The notes: generated from the sequence alone by a model not told the origin. DNA of 64,000 nucleotides from Straminergon stramineum (GCA_963920665.1 OY987265.1:15071001-15135000), one strand, 5' to 3'. Positions 42,343 through 55,470 are shown, counted from the first letter of the stretch. Program-made: numbers and translations.

Positions 42343-44829
42343 CTAGCTTTTTTAGCGCAGGTTGGCTATTTGAGGATCTGTCCTATAAGCATGTTTCTTG
42401 CGCATACTGTGGTCGTTTAGAGCTTCTCCCTCTGGCCGTATTCTCCTTTGAAAGCATTCGAGATTTTGTGCCATTTTTTTTTCCTGCTCCATTGTTTCCT
42501 GTGGCTAATGGTGAGCTACTCTGACATGCTGTAGCAAACTAGCGTACTGTATTATTCTAAAGCAGTGTACTTTATTACATCGGCAGAGAGAATGCGCAAC
42601 AAGAGGGCAGATAATGGAGTTGTCCTCTAATTGTGTTTAAGTGAGGGTGCTGACCCCGGGGTCAATCTCAAATTGTTCAACAAATTAATGACCCTGATTG
42701 AACTGCGAGTGCTAGAATTCTTTTGTGTGTGTGTGTGTGTGTGTGTGTTCTAAAATAGAGTTTCTAATCATTTGACTTAAAAGATAGCTCAAATCCTTTC
42801 TAGGGTTGTGCAAATATATGAAAATCCGACTGTCCTTTGGTGACTGCAAGCAAGAGATTACATTTGTGATTTGAGCAAGAGAGTACAGAGTTAGAAAGCT
42901 TGTGTGCTTTAGCATCGCCGCCCCAATACCTTTTGCTGCATTCCAGGTAATGTACCTACTGTCGCTTTGCAGAGCAGCCGTGTGCTGTCTGTTCAAATTT
43001 TGGGAGTGTCTACGTACTTATGGGCTTCAATAACCTCTAGACTTTTTGACATCCCGTACTCTTTTGATTTTAGTCATGTTTGGTTAAAATCTACTTATAA
43101 GGTACTTTGGTTTTAGATTTCATGGTAGCTTTGAATGTGGATGCAAATGTTGAAGGTCATGGTCTTTCACCACCACGCCTGTTGCTTTTCTTGTCTTTCA
43201 AAAGCATGAGCCCCATGTGGTACTGTACTCATATTAATGTTGGGTTCAGTGTTTGTCCTTCAGGAATTAAGTGTGAAAAGTGCTATTATGTTTCTCAGGG
43301 AGAGTCAGATTGCTTTAGCTGCCTTTATTTACAGGCCTGATAAAATAACTTCACCTCGAATTGTCTAAATAAAGTATTTGAGCATGGCTCCTATTATTAA
43401 GTTGTTTATTTTTTGTTGGGTCTTCTAAATGCTCTTCAACACTTTATGACTAAATTATGAATTTTTAAAGTACTGAAAATAAATGTACTCAAAATCGACT
43501 TTTGTCTCATGAGTAGAATCTTTTATGTTCGATGAAAGTTTGTAAAGGCCAGTTTTGCAACAAGTTGCAAATAGTTGTTGGTACTGTACCTCCAAAACCT
43601 TTTCTTTTGCCCTACCCATCACATCATCTGCAGTACAAAATCAGGCATTGCGACGTGAAAGTAGTCAAGGGGTACCAATTGAAAGAACATTCAAAGTTTG
43701 ATACTCGTTTCTTCCATATGCTATGCCCAACCCTAAAAGACTCTCTCTAAAGAGCCCACCTGTGGATTGTGGACAGATCCTTTGCGCTGCCTTACCCATT
43801 TGTCCATCACAGGCAAGCTGCTGATATGCGTAAAGGTCGGAACTCTTCTCACCATGATGTAAGCATTTTCTTCTGAAGCTTTTGATGGTTTCATGGGAGA
43901 CAAAGTTGTAATAGCAAAAGTGGAAACCCTGAGGTAGGATGAGCTACAGCAATGCGTCTGTCCAAATGGGCTGGTCAAATATGTCTAGAATATAAATGGA
44001 TAATCATTGCCAAATGGTTGACATTAGGGTTTGGATTAGTAAGATTTAACAAGAGTTTGACATTTCTTTTTATCAAAAGTATGCATTGCTACCCTTGGTA
44101 GTGTCTAGATTTGTTGCTTCAGAATTGCAGGCAATGACCGAGCCCAACTGACAACTTCAATGGGTGTATTGATAAGATATCTGTTCCCTGTACAACAATC
44201 TCCTGGATTGTTGAAAACGTTGAATTTCTGTTTGCAGGTACCTGCGATTTTGCCTTGTACGAACGAATGGTCATGAGTGCTTGCAAAGCATGAGCGCTTG
44301 TGACACAGATTTGCTTTGCTGTTGAACCACCAAGCACTGCATCATAGTGTGAATTTTGAATAGCGTTTCCAATGCAGGAACCAAAACTGTCTGTCATCAT
44401 GACTAAGTACACCACAGTGCTTATTAGGTTTGACCTATTTTTTTCATCTTTCACACATTTTTACTCACCATGAATTTCACTTTTCAACAAAAGAATGGAT
44501 CATCTAAGGACATCATTATTTCAGCAATGGACCCCTCCAGGGTATCATGCATGCAACCCAAAAAAGTTAATTTAAGCTGAACCATATTTTTACACATCAA
44601 ATATTGAAAATACGGTCACCGGTCATCTCTTTGATTTTCAAACACTTGCCAAATGTATTTCTCCATTCTTAATGTTGGGGCTTTTTGCTTTGGGTGTGAT
44701 GATTTCTTTACACTAGCCTAGTAACTGGCTCTCCATGGCCAAGTTGAATTCCTGGGACAAGCAGAAGATGAGCCAATTGAAGATACACAATTGAAAGAGG
44801 AGAGAGAAAGATAGAATGATACTGGATGG
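42343..44829. other. Intergenic stretch, no supported gene
   Basis: Contains the CPBP 3' flank and a (TG)n microsatellite at about 42723-42749. Minus-strand open frames at 43733-43978 and 44119-44454 have no recognised motif and are not called as genes. Confidence 0.5.
42723..42749. repeat. (TG)n microsatellite
   Basis: About 13 TG units in a row, between the CPBP gene and the following gene-poor interval. Confidence 0.9.
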
Positions 44830-44846
44830 TTAACCCTTAAACGTTG

Positions 44847-46347
44847 TCAGGGATATTTTGTGTCCAATGGATCATAAGGAATTTTCTTGTGGACTGAAGT
44901 GCAACTATTCATCCTCGGAATTAGGGGTGGAAAGGGAAGATCTTCTACAGTAGTTTGACCTCCAATGGATATTTTTGGTTTTTTTAAAGTAGATGATGTA
45001 ACACGGTTCCAAAAGCCATGATTTCCACAGTCACCAATCCGTCCTTGAAGGGTGAAGCCTGTCAACTGCAGTTGGGTCATCTCAATTTTGGGGAGGATTG
45101 CCATTCAAGTCATCGTTTTCATCTCCTCCAATCCGTAGAACAATGTCATGTTAATCCAAATGGCTTGAGCTCCATTGAAAAAATGGTAACTAAGAGTTTC
45201 AGTTTCCCTCATAATTAACCATATTCCACATGTCCACATGGACAGATCAATCAAAAAGGGGATGAAAGTGATTTTTTCAATTGTCATTTCGAGAGGGAGC
45301 TATCTGATTTCTAAAAAAAGATGGCCATCGGCTAGTAGGAAATTCCATTCTCTTTCCAATGACATCAAATTTGAGTTATTCGGAGCTTCGAAACATTCAA
45401 AATGGAAGGCTGGCAAATCGGCACAGATTGACAATGCCCTGCTGACATTTTCTGCAAAAAACAGTGAGAGATAGCCCCTCCTACAAGGAGGCTTTATGGA
45501 AATTTGAGTGGGTTGATTTCAAGGCAAAGTCAGCCACATGGGCTTGTGAACAATGGGAAGCAGCAAAAGGAATCTGGAAAGCTTGACTCACAAATTGTGA
45601 CTTGGCTTGTTGATTTGCAGCGACTTATTCTAATAGAAACACTTTCAGTCTTGAGTGCATGTTATTGCATTGTGTCCTATGCACCTGTACAAACTCTATC
45701 TTCTAATGATATTTTCACCTTTACATCTTTAATGGAAGATTTTGAAGTTGACAAATGAAAAAATGCACAAATTGTTTTACAAAACAATGTATTATGTGAT
45801 GAAGGGGGAGTTCAAATTCTTAGATTTGGCAAGGAATTCCCCCTTACATAAAGAACTCACATTTGATGACATTTACATTTAGTTTGGATAGACCCCATTC
45901 AAACTTATTTAACCTCTAAAGGACCAAGTGTCCGATCAATGTACTCTTGAAGAAATCTTGGATAGATTCCTATGAAGTCAATTTTGGGATGTTCACAAAA
46001 TTTTGACACAAGGTGTGAACATGTACCCCTTAGTGGGAATATAACTTTTTTTCCAATCAAGTGTTTGGATCAGAAATTATATTGCCTTGAACTTTTCAAT
46101 CAGCATGTGAAAAAATCCTCCTACAACTTTGAAATTCTGGTTTTCACAATTTCTGCCCAAAATGTACCTCGGTGCTTTAGTAATATGACCTTCTCTATGA
46201 CCTTCTCTAGAACAAGATCCTGGGGATATCCTGCACACTTGTCTTCACTGACTGTAGCCCATCAGTCACACATCCCAAGCATGTCATTGTCAATCCTTCG
46301 GTACACCTGGCATTTGTCAAAATGTACCACACTTCCACCTAGCTTTA
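44847..46347 (-). pseudogene. Decayed coding fragments on the minus strand, family unknown
   Basis: Several minus-strand pieces look coding but are broken by stops and frame changes. Near 46347 one reads LKLGGSVVHFDKCQVYRRID, meets a TGA, and continues in the same frame with VLEKVIEKVILLKHRGTFW. Near 45440 another reads ADLPAFHFECFEAPNNSNLM. Near 45080 a third includes TLQGRIGDCGNHGFWNRV. They could derive from one or more dead genes. No conserved domain is recognised, so the call is tentative. TTAA-CCCTTAAACG at about 44831 and TTAA-CCTCTAAAGGACC at about 45909 are candidate transposon ends in the same interval. Confidence 0.25.
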
Positions 46348-46915
46348 GAGTTCCCGACTAAGCACACATCCTTCAGGAGAACCTAAGTGAGTGAAGTAGG
46401 TGTTACTGCTTCTGTGTGAGCTTCACACAAAAGCTGTAAATAAAGCAAACCCATTGGTCAACATTATAATGAACTGAGAGTCCACTCCTCGAACACATCA
46501 CAGGAAGTAATTGACTGTGACAACGAATTCAGTAGCAAATCCACCAACCCTTGCGAAATTGGAAAACAGTGTACAAGTCACCTCCTTCCTCCTTTGAATG
46601 TTTTCTAGCAAAATTGTACCAAAATCGTCACTCGCTGAACATTCCATTGGACATATTCACATATTCCTCACTCAACTCCTTGATACCTGATGCCGAAAAT
46701 CGAAGGTAGTCATGTTTAAAAAATGTCTGTAACTAGCTAGGATATTGTTTGTAGTTGCCTCATCATATCGAAGTTTCAAGAGTCTCTATCAAATGAAAAC
46801 TGTGCTCCACGCTACACCAGTCCAGACCCCTTGCAAATTAAGTGTCCGAACACTCAGCCATACACGATAAAATAACACTAAAACTGTACAAAGGGACTTC
46901 AACTGTGACAGTAGC

Positions 46916-47396
46916 CTACGGTTGTGGAGGAGGAATCTTCAAGGGGGGACGATTATCAGGTATCCGAGGCCACTTGCTCGGTGGTGTTCTCTCTCGAGGG
47001 TTGTGAACAAGAGCATTGCCAACTGGAGGGGGAAAACCTCTTGGTGCCTGCCGTTCTTGTAAGAGACGACGGGACTTCCATCCTCGTTGCAAACTACTGC
47101 TCTCATTCTGCAACCAACATTCATATCTAACAGCATTAAAAATCAGGAAAAATCAAGCTCAAAATGCAAGACAATTTGGTCATCTTTCGGCATGACCATT
47201 TCAGAAACGCAGAGCATGGTGTAAGAAAAGAGTTCGACGATCAATTCTTGGATAGAAAAATACTGACCTCGAAGTTGCTGAAGTGAGCCTCGCTCTCATT
47301 TGCTCTTCCTTCAGCTAGTGATAAAAGAGTTATCAAACTCATAGCAATCACAAAGTTGAACACTAGTTCTCTGTGAGCTTTCATCTTGCTCAACAT
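46916..47396 (-). CDS. Small secreted peptide precursor (106 residues), family unassigned
   Basis: Two exons on the minus strand, 47396-47268 and 47107-46916, sum to 321 nt with a phase-0 junction and normal GT-AG borders. Exon 1 encodes a clear signal peptide: MKAHREL, a long hydrophobic core (VFNFVIAMSLITLLSL) and a small-residue cleavage zone (AEGRA). Exon 2 encodes a basic, Pro-rich tail with KSRRLL, then RGFPPPVGNALVHN and a final RPPLKIPPPQP. No cysteines are seen in the tail, so it is not an EPF-type peptide. This layout (signal peptide, variable region, dibasic site, Pro-rich C-terminus) is typical of plant peptide-hormone precursors. The RPPLKI end is faintly like CIF peptides and the PPP-x-HN part like IDA or CLE, but neither match is good. 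Start: either ATG at 47396 or at 47384. Confidence 0.6.
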
Positions 47397-49500
47397 GTAA
47401 GGATAGTTCAGGTAAAGAATCTGCTGCCTTTCAAATAAAGTGTACTCCACTCGATCAATTGCAACCTCTCATGCATCCCAGAAAACTGAATTGCGTCAAT
47501 CAAACAATTGCTACTAAAGTTTTGTCGATCTAGACAGATGAAGAGAGTGAACTGCATACACGAATTCAACTGATTCCAAGAGGAAGAGAGAAAGAATCAA
47601 GCTAGCTCCCAAAGAGCACTTGTGAAAGACCGCTTGGAGTCAGATAGAATTAGAGCTGAAACATGAATACCAAATCGAAGTAGGAAACAAGATTTTATAA
47701 AAGAAAAATCTCAGGAAGCTCATTCAGGACGTAGACTGATTGTTTCTTCCTGACTAAGATCCCACTGTTACTAAAGGTTTTCAACAGATCATGCTAGGGT
47801 ACCTCGCCCACGCTCCACGTGACCGAGTCGTACGTAAGTCATCACGCAACTCTTCTCGTCTTCTCTTTTTTTTAATCTATTTTCTGTCCACACAACCCCA
47901 CCTGGTGCTTGCATCTTTCAGCTTTGTTACCCTCATGGATGTGTAAACCTTTCGCTGGGCCCATGGGTTCAGGAGATTCCGTAAACCTCCTTAAACCCTA
48001 CAGCAACCCATGCTTAACCACCCGTTCTGTTACAGACATAAGAAAGCTCCCGAGTATATGCAGGAATGAGAGTCATGGATTCTACTTCTTTTTCTGCTCA
48101 CCTGCCAAATTGCTGTGAAAATTTTTACTGGAAAAGGACTCCATCTGTACAGAGAACCTTGTCCGGAAATTCGATGGCTTAGGCTTGCAGATATAATGCC
48201 AAGACCTGCGTTCAAGGTGGTACTGGCAAGTACAAATTAAAGGGATCGATTATCAGCACAATCGTTCGTCTCATTCAAAGCTCTTAACTTAGGTCAATCA
48301 CAAAGGATAGATTTTGAAATATTTGAAGTCGTATGATACATTTGTGCACAGCAATAGATCTGCAGAAGTTAGAAGCTCCATTGATTCTCTGAGTTGGAGC
48401 TTATTGCAAATTGATTGAGAAATGTTGCAAATTTACATCTCCTTGCTGGAATTTTCATTGTCTCGACTGAGGACTAACATGAGAAGATGCAAGTACACTA
48501 ATAAGAGTTGACAGTACTAACTAATTTACTGCAATATTTTAGTTATGCATATCTGTAGCTAGTTTTTACATCGAAGAGACTCTACTCTACAGAATATGAC
48601 GAAAACTACGGACATCATCAAGTTCTCGGAGCATACACGAGGCGACTGAGTGACTCTGTGATGCTTGCCACAATTCTTTTTCGGATCGTGAAAGGTGGGG
48701 GTAATGCAAAAACTACGTGTCCAGTGCGTCTTCTACCACGGACGTACATATCGAAGCGTATCACGTTTGCCATTGCTTTTGACCCTGAATTTGACGATCT
48801 TGCTGGGGATGACACGTTTCCAAAGGCAAGGGAAAGACCAATACAGTCAAAAGGGGGTTGACAAAGAGACAAGTCTGCTCCCCTTTTTGGCTGGCCAGCT
48901 CTCCCTCCCAGTCTCCCACACGCAAAACCCAAATTGCTCCGTCAGCAATAGTTTCTTGGACCATGATTTTCCTTGCCGTTTTTCATTCTTTGCGCCTTCA
49001 TCACCACTCAATTTCAGCAACCTGATAAAAAAAAAAAGGCATCCTCAATGGATCCGGAAGAGCTGCAAGTTTTGCATTCTTCCCCCGTTTACCTTCGAAC
49101 TCTCTTCTCTTGTTGCAGTAACTGTTGATTCGCCTGCATGTCTCTTTTTCATAAAAAAATCAAACAAACTCAATGCAAAAACTTTGTAGTTGTGAAAAGT
49201 TTGGAAGACAACAGGCATTTCGTGTCCTCTTTGGGAAACCTCTACCGGACTGAATTGGTGAGGAGTCAAGAGGTGACTTCGAATTGAAGAGCCAATGCAC
49301 TTCTCCAAGTGCTTCGTGTGACTTTGGGAGACCCATTTGAGGAAAATCTTTGATGCTGGTCAAGTTGATATTCTGTTGAATGGAGTATTTTTTAATTGTT
49401 GTTTTGCTTGACATTGGACACGTTGGGCAGACGTCCTGTACTCCATGACCTTCACTGCTTGTCAACTACTATACCTTTGAAAATTGTTTAGAGTAATAAT
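47397..49500. other. Intergenic stretch, no supported gene
   Basis: The first several hundred bases are the likely promoter and leader of the peptide gene. Overlapping open frames on both strands at 48618-49190 have no motif or splice pattern and are not called. Confidence 0.45.
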
Positions 49501-50938
49501 TTAATACTCCGTACTTCACATACTACCGTTTTCCTCTTTCCTCCAACTTTTGTCAACCTCGTCAACCTTCAACAAAGCCACATGGCCACTGAAGTTTGAA
49601 GAAGACTTCAATCTATCTACTAGTGTAAGTAGGTTTTAAACCCACAAAGGATGGAGCCTATTGCCATGTAGTTAGACTTGAAAATTCCTCACTTTATATC
49701 CTCCATTTCTTCTCTATTAATTAAAGAATTTTGTGGGATTTATTTTGAAATCACATGATTGTCTAATATATGTCATAAAATTTATTTTCAGGAGTTTTGT
49801 AGAAATTTCAAATTACCATGGATTTTCAAGGAGAAAATGAAGAAAATTCATATCAAATACTAATCATGCTCTAAAAATTTGGAAATTTTCAGATTAAAAG
49901 TACATTATATTGTAGAGCGTTTTATTGTAAAGAAAATTTCTGTGTCACCCCATAGTCAGAAATGTGGTTATAGATCCCCAATTTCAAACTTCAATGCAGT
50001 GCTTATTTTTAAGAATTTTTCCAAAAAAATTGTGATGTAGAAACTGCACATTAGAAGCTTCATTATGCTAGTTTTTTTCCAAAGCAAAAGAAATCAATTT
50101 GAATGTCAAAACCAAGTTTTACGAGAATAAAGTTCAAAGTATTGAAATACATTAGATTGTATACCATTTTTTTGATGAACCACCCCATGTAAAATTAAAA
50201 TTAAAACTAAAACTAAAATGTCTTGAACTTATTATATATCATAGCATCAAGGAAGTTGCATCCAATGAAGAGAATGAAAATAATTCATTCTTCAATATGC
50301 ACAAAGCTTGATTGACCATCCAAAGAAAATATCCTTGACATCCTTCCAAGGTTAAAACTCGAGGTGAGGAAGTCATATGTTAAGAAATTTTGATTAAACC
50401 TATAGAAGGATATAATAAATTGTTTATATACACTTCACATTTCTTGAAGTGAACACACATTGAAATTAATAACAATATAATCAATCCTTTCACATAATTC
50501 ATTTGTAAATGTTTTCTTTGTAGTTATCTCTAATCTTCAAAAGATGAAACTCAATCACCAAGGTAGTCAACCAAAATTTATCACAATTGAGGATAAATTG
50601 GTACATTCTCCATGTACATTCTTCATTTCTATAGTTTCCATGAAAAGGATTTAAAATTCTTAACTTCAAAATCCTCCACTCATATTCTGAACCTATGATG
50701 GTTGCACCACATTGACCAATCTTTCTTTTCATTTTATTAATTTCAAAAACTTTTATTACTACAATTTAGTTTGACTGAGGTTCATCCAATATTTAAATGT
50801 AGGGGGCAATATTTGGATGTAGACGCAATATTCAATGTACAACTAAAAGTGGTTTATTTTAAATTGTATCTACTCAATGTTGTCTATCATTGCGATTTCC
50901 AATATTTTAATTTTTTATTTGAAACTTGCATTCATTCA
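49501..50938. other. AT-rich intergenic DNA without recognised features
   Basis: Only short, random-looking open frames were seen on both strands. Confidence 0.5.
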
Positions 50939-51582
50939 TTAACCCCTAAATGCTCAAGGCCATTTTTTAGCTTCTACGAATTTGCTCTAAATTGAACAAA
51001 AATCCATCATTTTGATAAGTTGTATCATTTTAAAAAAAATTGGAACCATACAAATTCAAAATAAACATGTTAGAGATCACATGGGAAAAGAAAATACAAC
51101 AATATCACTTATGGACCAAAAGATTACAACGCTTGATCATGAGGGTGTTAAAACCACAAAACTTTTAACATCCTCTTTTCACATGTCAAGTCTAAAAAGT
51201 TGGTCACCAAAAAATATGAGGTTAAAGGGCCTAACATGCATAACCCCAATAAATTTATAGGCTCTCAAAATCTACTCTACAATTTTTTTAAATGAATTTT
51301 GAATGTGATTTTTTCTCCAGGATCTAATGCATTTGAAGTCCATTTCTAAGAACCCCCAACACTACAAAAAGTCAAGATTGCAATGGACACCCTTGCACAA
51401 AATCTTGAATAGAAAAATCATAATCAATCATTTTTGAAATCGGATTTTTTATGCTAAAATTAGACTTCAAAAAGAATTTTTCAAAAATGTAAACTACTAA
51501 AAACAGAAAATTGCTTCAGTTTTATCTAACTTCAAAGTTTTTCAAATACCACATTTTGGTGCCTTGGGCATTTAGGGGTTAA
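50939..51582. mobile_element. TTAA-flanked element, ~644 bp (copy B1)
   Basis: Left end TTAA-CCCCTAAATGCTCAAGG; right end CCTTGGGCATTTAGGGG-TTAA. These are long, near-perfect inverted ends with TTAA on both sides. Collinear with 54821-55470, sharing GTTAGAGATCACATGGGAAA and AAAATCTACTCTACAATTTT. Non-coding. Confidence 0.8.
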
Positions 51583-51799
51583 TACCTTCTAATTTTGATT
51601 AGAATAATCCCTGAAGTCTCAAGGCCATTTTGTCATAAAAAACACTCAAAACTAACATTTTCAATGCAAAAACCAAAAATTTTAAAGATTTGTTTCTTTT
51701 GCATATTCAACCATATGATCTTGTACTAAACTAGTATAAAAATTTTTGGAAGAAATTTTAGAAATTTTGCCCGTGGTGATCACAAGACATATGAAGTGT

Positions 51800-53136
51800 T
51801 TAACCCCTAAAGTATTAGGGCCTTTATTTTAATCAAAAACACTCAAAACTATTAGTTCTATTGGAAAGTGCAAAAAAATTTAATTTATTGTTTTTATTAT
51901 TTTATTTTACTTTTGCATTTATAACCATAGGATCTTGTACTAGACTATGGGAGGGAACCTATTTTTGACTACTTAAGCATATACACATATTCGCAAGGGA
52001 GATTTCAATAGTAGGAAATTTTCCCATGTGGAGAAATAGAGTTCATAAGATTTTCATAATTTTTTAGATTTTTATTTCTCAAAACATAATTACTATAAAT
52101 CTTTTGGCCTAAGATTCTGCTCCACCCATATTGGTTATATATACCTTCTTATTTTCGACCAAGAACTAGTTGTAAAATCCAACAAGGGTTGGTTGCAATA
52201 TTGAGAATGTTGTAGCCAATTATAATGCCCCACAATTGCATTAGGAATTGTGCTAGCATTAATCATTGTAATCACCTCTTGATCCAAATTACTTCACCTT
52301 ACGTTGCCAGAATGGGGCAATGATCAAGAATGGGTTGCCTCCCCTAGTGTAAAAATATATGAAAGAAATTTCAAAAACTTTGACTACAAGATATATACAT
52401 TTAAAGTGAAGAAAACAAGTTCTTTTGCTCCCAAACTAATTGGAATATAAGGCTTTGAATCCTCTTAACTTCATTTTTTTGTAAAAATTTTTTGTGAATT
52501 AATTTTTCTTATATTCAAGAATAGAGTTGAGAGTTTGGGGAAAAAATCCTCCTCCCATCAATTTTCTTTCTTTAAGAAATTATTAAGTCAAAGTAAGTAT
52601 GAGGGGATAGAAAGAAAAACTAAATTGTTGATGACCCTAAGATGGAATTGAAATACGCTACTCCTAGTAGTGAGATTGTTCTAGAAAACAAATGAAACTA
52701 CTAATGCAATTTCTTTTTAATTTGTTAAAATTGAGCTTATAAATGGATCTAATGTGCCATAATTCTCTTAATAATTTACTAAGATTGCCCAAAAAACAAG
52801 AAACTTTATAACTTTCACATCACTTATCCAAATGGAATGAATCAAATCCTTCTACACAAACAAAAATATAATCTATAAGAAATTACAAGAAATGAAAATT
52901 ATTTCAAGTTTTTGAGGATTTTTTTTGTTGCCCAACCTTACCTATTTGTGGCATATTGTGGCATAACTTTTGTTGACGGAGTGACAGTTGAAATAAAAAA
53001 TTATATTTTTCCAAAGCTAATCAGTTTTCCTATCATGAAAAAAAAATTAAAAAATCTTACAAGAAATTGAGATCATAGGTACTTGCACAAACCTTCAAGA
53101 ATCTCTTGAGCAGACTCTTGGGACTTTAGGGGTTAA
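51800..53136. mobile_element. Possible larger TTAA-flanked element or nested copies (~1.3 kb)
   Basis: Left end TTAA-CCCCTAAAGTATTAGGGCC, right end GGGACTTTAGGGG-TTAA. Its first 60 bases resemble the text at 51606-51665 (ATCCCTGAAGTCTCAAGGCC, then CACTCAAAACTA), which suggests neighbouring or nested insertions. The interior includes the repeat shared with 12890-13180. No transposase frame is visible. Confidence 0.5.
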
Positions 53137-53299
53137 ATTGTCAATAATTCTTGAGTAAATTTCGTTGGAATGAATTTGAAATGTGATGATTACATTCTAC
53201 TAATTTTTATTTATTTTCTTATTCACATGAAGTTGCTAAATGGGAACATACAAAATAATGGAATTTAACCTTCAACTCTGTAGTCATAGGCTAGGTGTT

Positions 53300-53470
53300 T
53301 CATGGTTAAGCTACAAGAAAAAATCCCACTACAAAATACTATTGATTATAAATGACAAAGGTTGAGAACATCTATCCACTCAAAACAAATTGGCGTGCCC
53401 CCCAAAATTGGAAGGACATAACCCTCTCACCAAGGTAGTAAATTGAAAATTATCAAATTTCAATCTTTAA
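53300..53470. repeat. Dispersed repeat, related copy at 60150-60320
   Basis: Shared ordered blocks: AAAAATCCCACTAC / AAAAATCCCGCTAC, ACAAAGGTT, CATCTATCCAC, GGAAGGACA and AACCCTCTCACC / AACCCTATCACC. The two copies lie about 6.9 kb apart on either side of the TrpRS gene. Confidence 0.65.
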
Positions 53471-54203
53471 CCTATTAACATCTACCGAAAATTCTCTCAT
53501 TAAAGAAATACTTAGTTGTACGTACATGAGTTTTCTACTTCACTTGATAACATCCACTGCTTTCAGTTTGCAACCAATTTTGCAATTGCCCTTGAAGAAT
53601 ATCAACTACTAGACAACACCAACAATAAGTTAAGAAAAGCTTGAGCTCAACAAGCAGGGTACGCAATCTTCAACCTATTCCTACCAATTGTGAAATCACA
53701 AAATAAATGCTAGTCAAATTAGAGTTTAGGGTTTAGGATTTTTGGGTAGGGGTGGAGGGCAAGCCTCAACACTAAGTTCTAGTTAGATTCAAGGTTCAGC
53801 ATTCTACATATTTGTCTTATTGGAATTTCTTTTGCTCCTTGCCCGAACTCAGCTTGATTGCCTTGAAGTATGTCCTCTAAGTGAAAGGGAGTATTTCATA
53901 CTAATACTGTAGCATCTAAATCCTACATAGTGGATTGAGTAGGCTTTAGGCTTATAGCAAAGCACCATTAGGTGCATAGCTGCAATAACCAAGCTTCAAG
54001 CATTGTGTAGGGTAAATATGAAGGGGATAATCTCTATTACTAGCTAAGATCTTTTGGTTATATAAAAAATATAATATAATTAAAATTGTACTAAATTCAC
54101 GAAGGCAAGCAAATATTTGCCCAACCGGGCAGATAGGTGGAAATCTGAATCCATTTGGGATTTAGGCTCGGGAAAGTCCCAAATACATTGTTTCAATTCC
54201 GTA

Positions 54204-54785
54204 TTTCTAGAAAGTGGACGTCCACATTCTAGACAACGAACACATTAGACTTCAATTTTCATCCTCATTGTTGCTTCAATGGAAGTCATCCTAATTTGCA
54301 AAGATACTTTATCAAGTTGTTGTCCTATCTAATGGTTGGATTTGGTGTTTCTAGAGTACATATTTTTCTAAAATTACTAATGTGCAAGTGTATCAAGTAG
54401 TTGACTAAGCCAAATTGCATTGACTCCAATTCAAAATTGGATTTGCAAAAATGAGTTTATAGATTTAAAGAGCACAAAAATTTCATAAAATCACTACATC
54501 AAAAGAACTTCATTTCGAATCCATTCCAAAAAATTTTACTCAAAAATTGATAATATTTTGCTTGTCATGTAATTTCAAACGAATTTCAAAATTTCCCTTT
54601 GAAGATTTATTAAAAAATAAATTGGTGATAGCATTGGTGAATCTAACTATATGGATGGAATCTACAATTAAAAATCTACAACTTTCATTGTATATCAATT
54701 CCAAAACATTCTTCCAAATAGCCCTTTATAATGATTTTTCTCAAATCGTCAATTTTGGAGAAGACTCTAGACTTTTAGTAGTTAA
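54204..54785. mobile_element. TTAA-type element, ~580 bp (copy A2, left end decayed)
   Basis: Collinear with copy A1 at 18238-18815. The right end reads TTTTAGTAG-TTAA. The left TTAA and CCCC are lost. Only 35 bp separate it from copy B2, so two family members lie side by side. Confidence 0.7.
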
Positions 54786-54820
54786 ACAATACACATTGAG
54801 TCTCATTTCCTAATGTCTCT

Positions 54821-55470
54821 CAATCCCTAAATGCCCAAGGCCTTCTTTGAGCTTCTTAGAATTTGCTCTGAATTGAATTAAAATCCAACATTTTTATAGG
54901 TTTTATCATGTTTTGTTAATTGGAACCATAAAAATTCAAACTAGACATGTTAGAGATCACATGGGAAAAGAAAACACAACAATATCACCTATGGATTGAA
55001 AGATTATAATGTTTGATCATGAAGGTGTTAAACTTGTGAACGTGATTTGAATTCTATCAATCCTCCTTTCGCATGTCAAAACAAAAAAGTTGGTCACCAA
55101 AAATATATGAGGTTAAAGGGCATAACAAGCATAATCCCAATCAATTTACAACTTCTCAAAATCTACTCTACAATTTTTTAAATGAATTTCTAATGTGTGT
55201 TTTTCTCCAAGTTCTAGTGTATTTAAGGATCATTTCAAAGAGCCTTGAATACTAGAGAATCAAGATTTACAATGAACCCCTAACACAAAATCTTGAATAG
55301 AAAAACCATAATCATTCATTTTCACAATCGGATTTTTGATGCTAAAACTAGACTTCGAAAAGACTCTTAAAAAAATATAAACTACTAAAAGTAGCAATTT
55401 CTTCAGGTTTTATTTAACTTCAAAGTTTTGTCAAACACCAGAATTTGGTCCTCGGCCATTTAGGGGTTAA
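54821..55470. mobile_element. TTAA-type element, ~650 bp (copy B2)
   Basis: Left end ATCCCTAAATGCCCAAGG (TTAA mutated); right end GGCCATTTAGGGG-TTAA. Collinear with copy B1 through its whole length with scattered changes. Non-coding. Confidence 0.75.

Noticed and set aside
45972..46361. 129-codon open frame on the + strand
   Set aside because: No motif or splice context; the opposite strand over the same bases looks more protein-like, so this is probably a shadow of decayed minus-strand sequence.
48618..49190. Open frames on both strands of 100-160 codons
   Set aside because: They overlap one another, have no recognisable domain, and depend on non-ATG or unsupported starts.
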